A DNA stretch of 13,687 nucleotides from Bacteroidales bacterium (GTDB taxonomy: Bacteria; Bacteroidota; Bacteroidia; Bacteroidales; NBLH01). The DNA lies in NCBI GenBank assembly GCA_029933755.1, contig JAOZNO010000024.1:1-13687 (forward strand), written 5' to 3'. The notes under the pieces are model-generated. The model was not told the DNA's origin, ran no database searches, and was given only the letters and a program-made list of their open reading frames with translations. Shown here piece after piece: positions 13,467 to 13,687 of this stretch. The first letter of the stretch is position 1; every line of letters starts with the position of its first letter. The translations under genes were made by a program, and so were the position numbers.

Positions 13467-13687
13467 GAATGTAATATTAAATACAATCCGGAAAAATAAA
13501 GTTCCACAGGTTAAATTACCGGAAATTCCAGATTTTTCTACAAAAAAGAGTGATTACACCCAAGAATTTGCTGAAAATTTAAAAAAAGCAGGTGGTGAAT
13601 TGGTACTCGCCAAAGATATTGATTTGCAAAAACTGATAGATGAGAAATTTAAAAATGCTCAAAATATTGTTTCCGTATATGAAAGCT
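13459..13687 (+). CDS. lutC: L-lactate oxidation complex subunit LutC (LldG), N-terminal part (runs off the window)
   Basis: An ATG at 13459 opens a frame that stays open to the window edge (76 codons). It starts M-S-K-N-V-I-L-N-T-I-R-K-N-K, the usual short N-terminal helix of LutC/LldG. Further on it has F-A-E-N-L-K-K-A-G-G-E-L-V, matching the family's F-x-x-x-L-x-x-x-G-G segment before the LUD domain. It overlaps the end of lutB by 8 nt in another frame. The LUD core is outside the window, so the assignment depends on the N-terminal pattern plus the lutA-lutB order. Confidence 0.85.
   Translation, partial: MSKNVILNTIRKNKVPQVKLPEIPDFSTKKSDYTQEFAENLKKAGGELVLAKDIDLQKLIDEKFKNAQNIVSVYES

Noticed and set aside
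6024..13687. A bacterial microcompartment for rhamnose/fucose breakdown
   Set aside because: Class II aldolases and rhamnose genes do occur in such loci, but no shell protein, encapsulation peptide or propanediol enzyme is seen in the window.
1..13687. CRISPR arrays, rRNA or tRNA genes, phage genes, defence or toxin-antitoxin systems
   Set aside because: No regularly spaced repeats, RNA gene signatures or hallmark proteins of these systems were found on either strand.

Overview
The window is a low-GC, gene-dense stretch with every recognisable gene on the + strand. It most likely comes from a member of the Bacteroidota (order not resolved). The reasons are the lack of Shine-Dalgarno sequences before starts, a promoter matching the Bacteroidota -33/-7 pattern (TAnnTTTG), an FGE-sulfatase-type protein, and the makeup of the sugar operon.

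Left part (1-4386). The tail of a formylglycine-generating-enzyme-like protein ends at a strong intrinsic terminator. Next is a UbiA-family membrane prenyltransferase that most resembles protoheme IX farnesyltransferase (CtaB), followed tightly by two overlapping paralogous four-helix membrane proteins of unknown function. A tandem pair of secreted, probably beta-barrel proteins (about 77% identical by hand count) follows, then a DUF423 membrane protein.

Right part (4533-13687, running off the end). This is an L-rhamnose catabolic locus: an AraC-family regulator, then rhaT (L-rhamnose/H+ symporter), rhaA (L-rhamnose isomerase), an FGGY kinase (presumed rhamnulokinase), a two-domain class II aldolase (presumed rhamnulose-1-phosphate aldolase), and lutA, lutB and the start of lutC (L-lactate oxidation complex). 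Genes from rhaA onward are separated by 2 nt or less or overlap. The inferred route is L-rhamnose -> L-rhamnulose -> rhamnulose-1-P -> DHAP + L-lactaldehyde; after oxidation of lactaldehyde to lactate by an enzyme not seen here, LutABC would give pyruvate. That points to an oxidative fate for lactaldehyde rather than 1,2-propanediol excretion.

The most informative non-coding findings are: (a) two identical 11-bp direct repeats 21 bp apart, abutting a good Bacteroidota promoter upstream of rhaT, as expected for an AraC-family activator site; (b) a 20-bp stem with three G-U wobbles in the long predicted rhaT leader; (c) a 304-bp non-autonomous mobile element (MITE-like) with 12-bp terminal inverted repeats and a perfect 8-bp target duplication between rhaT and rhaA, whose removal leaves a gap of only 73 nt. 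The most interesting protein is the aldolase, whose second domain has lost every metal-binding and catalytic position visible in the first.
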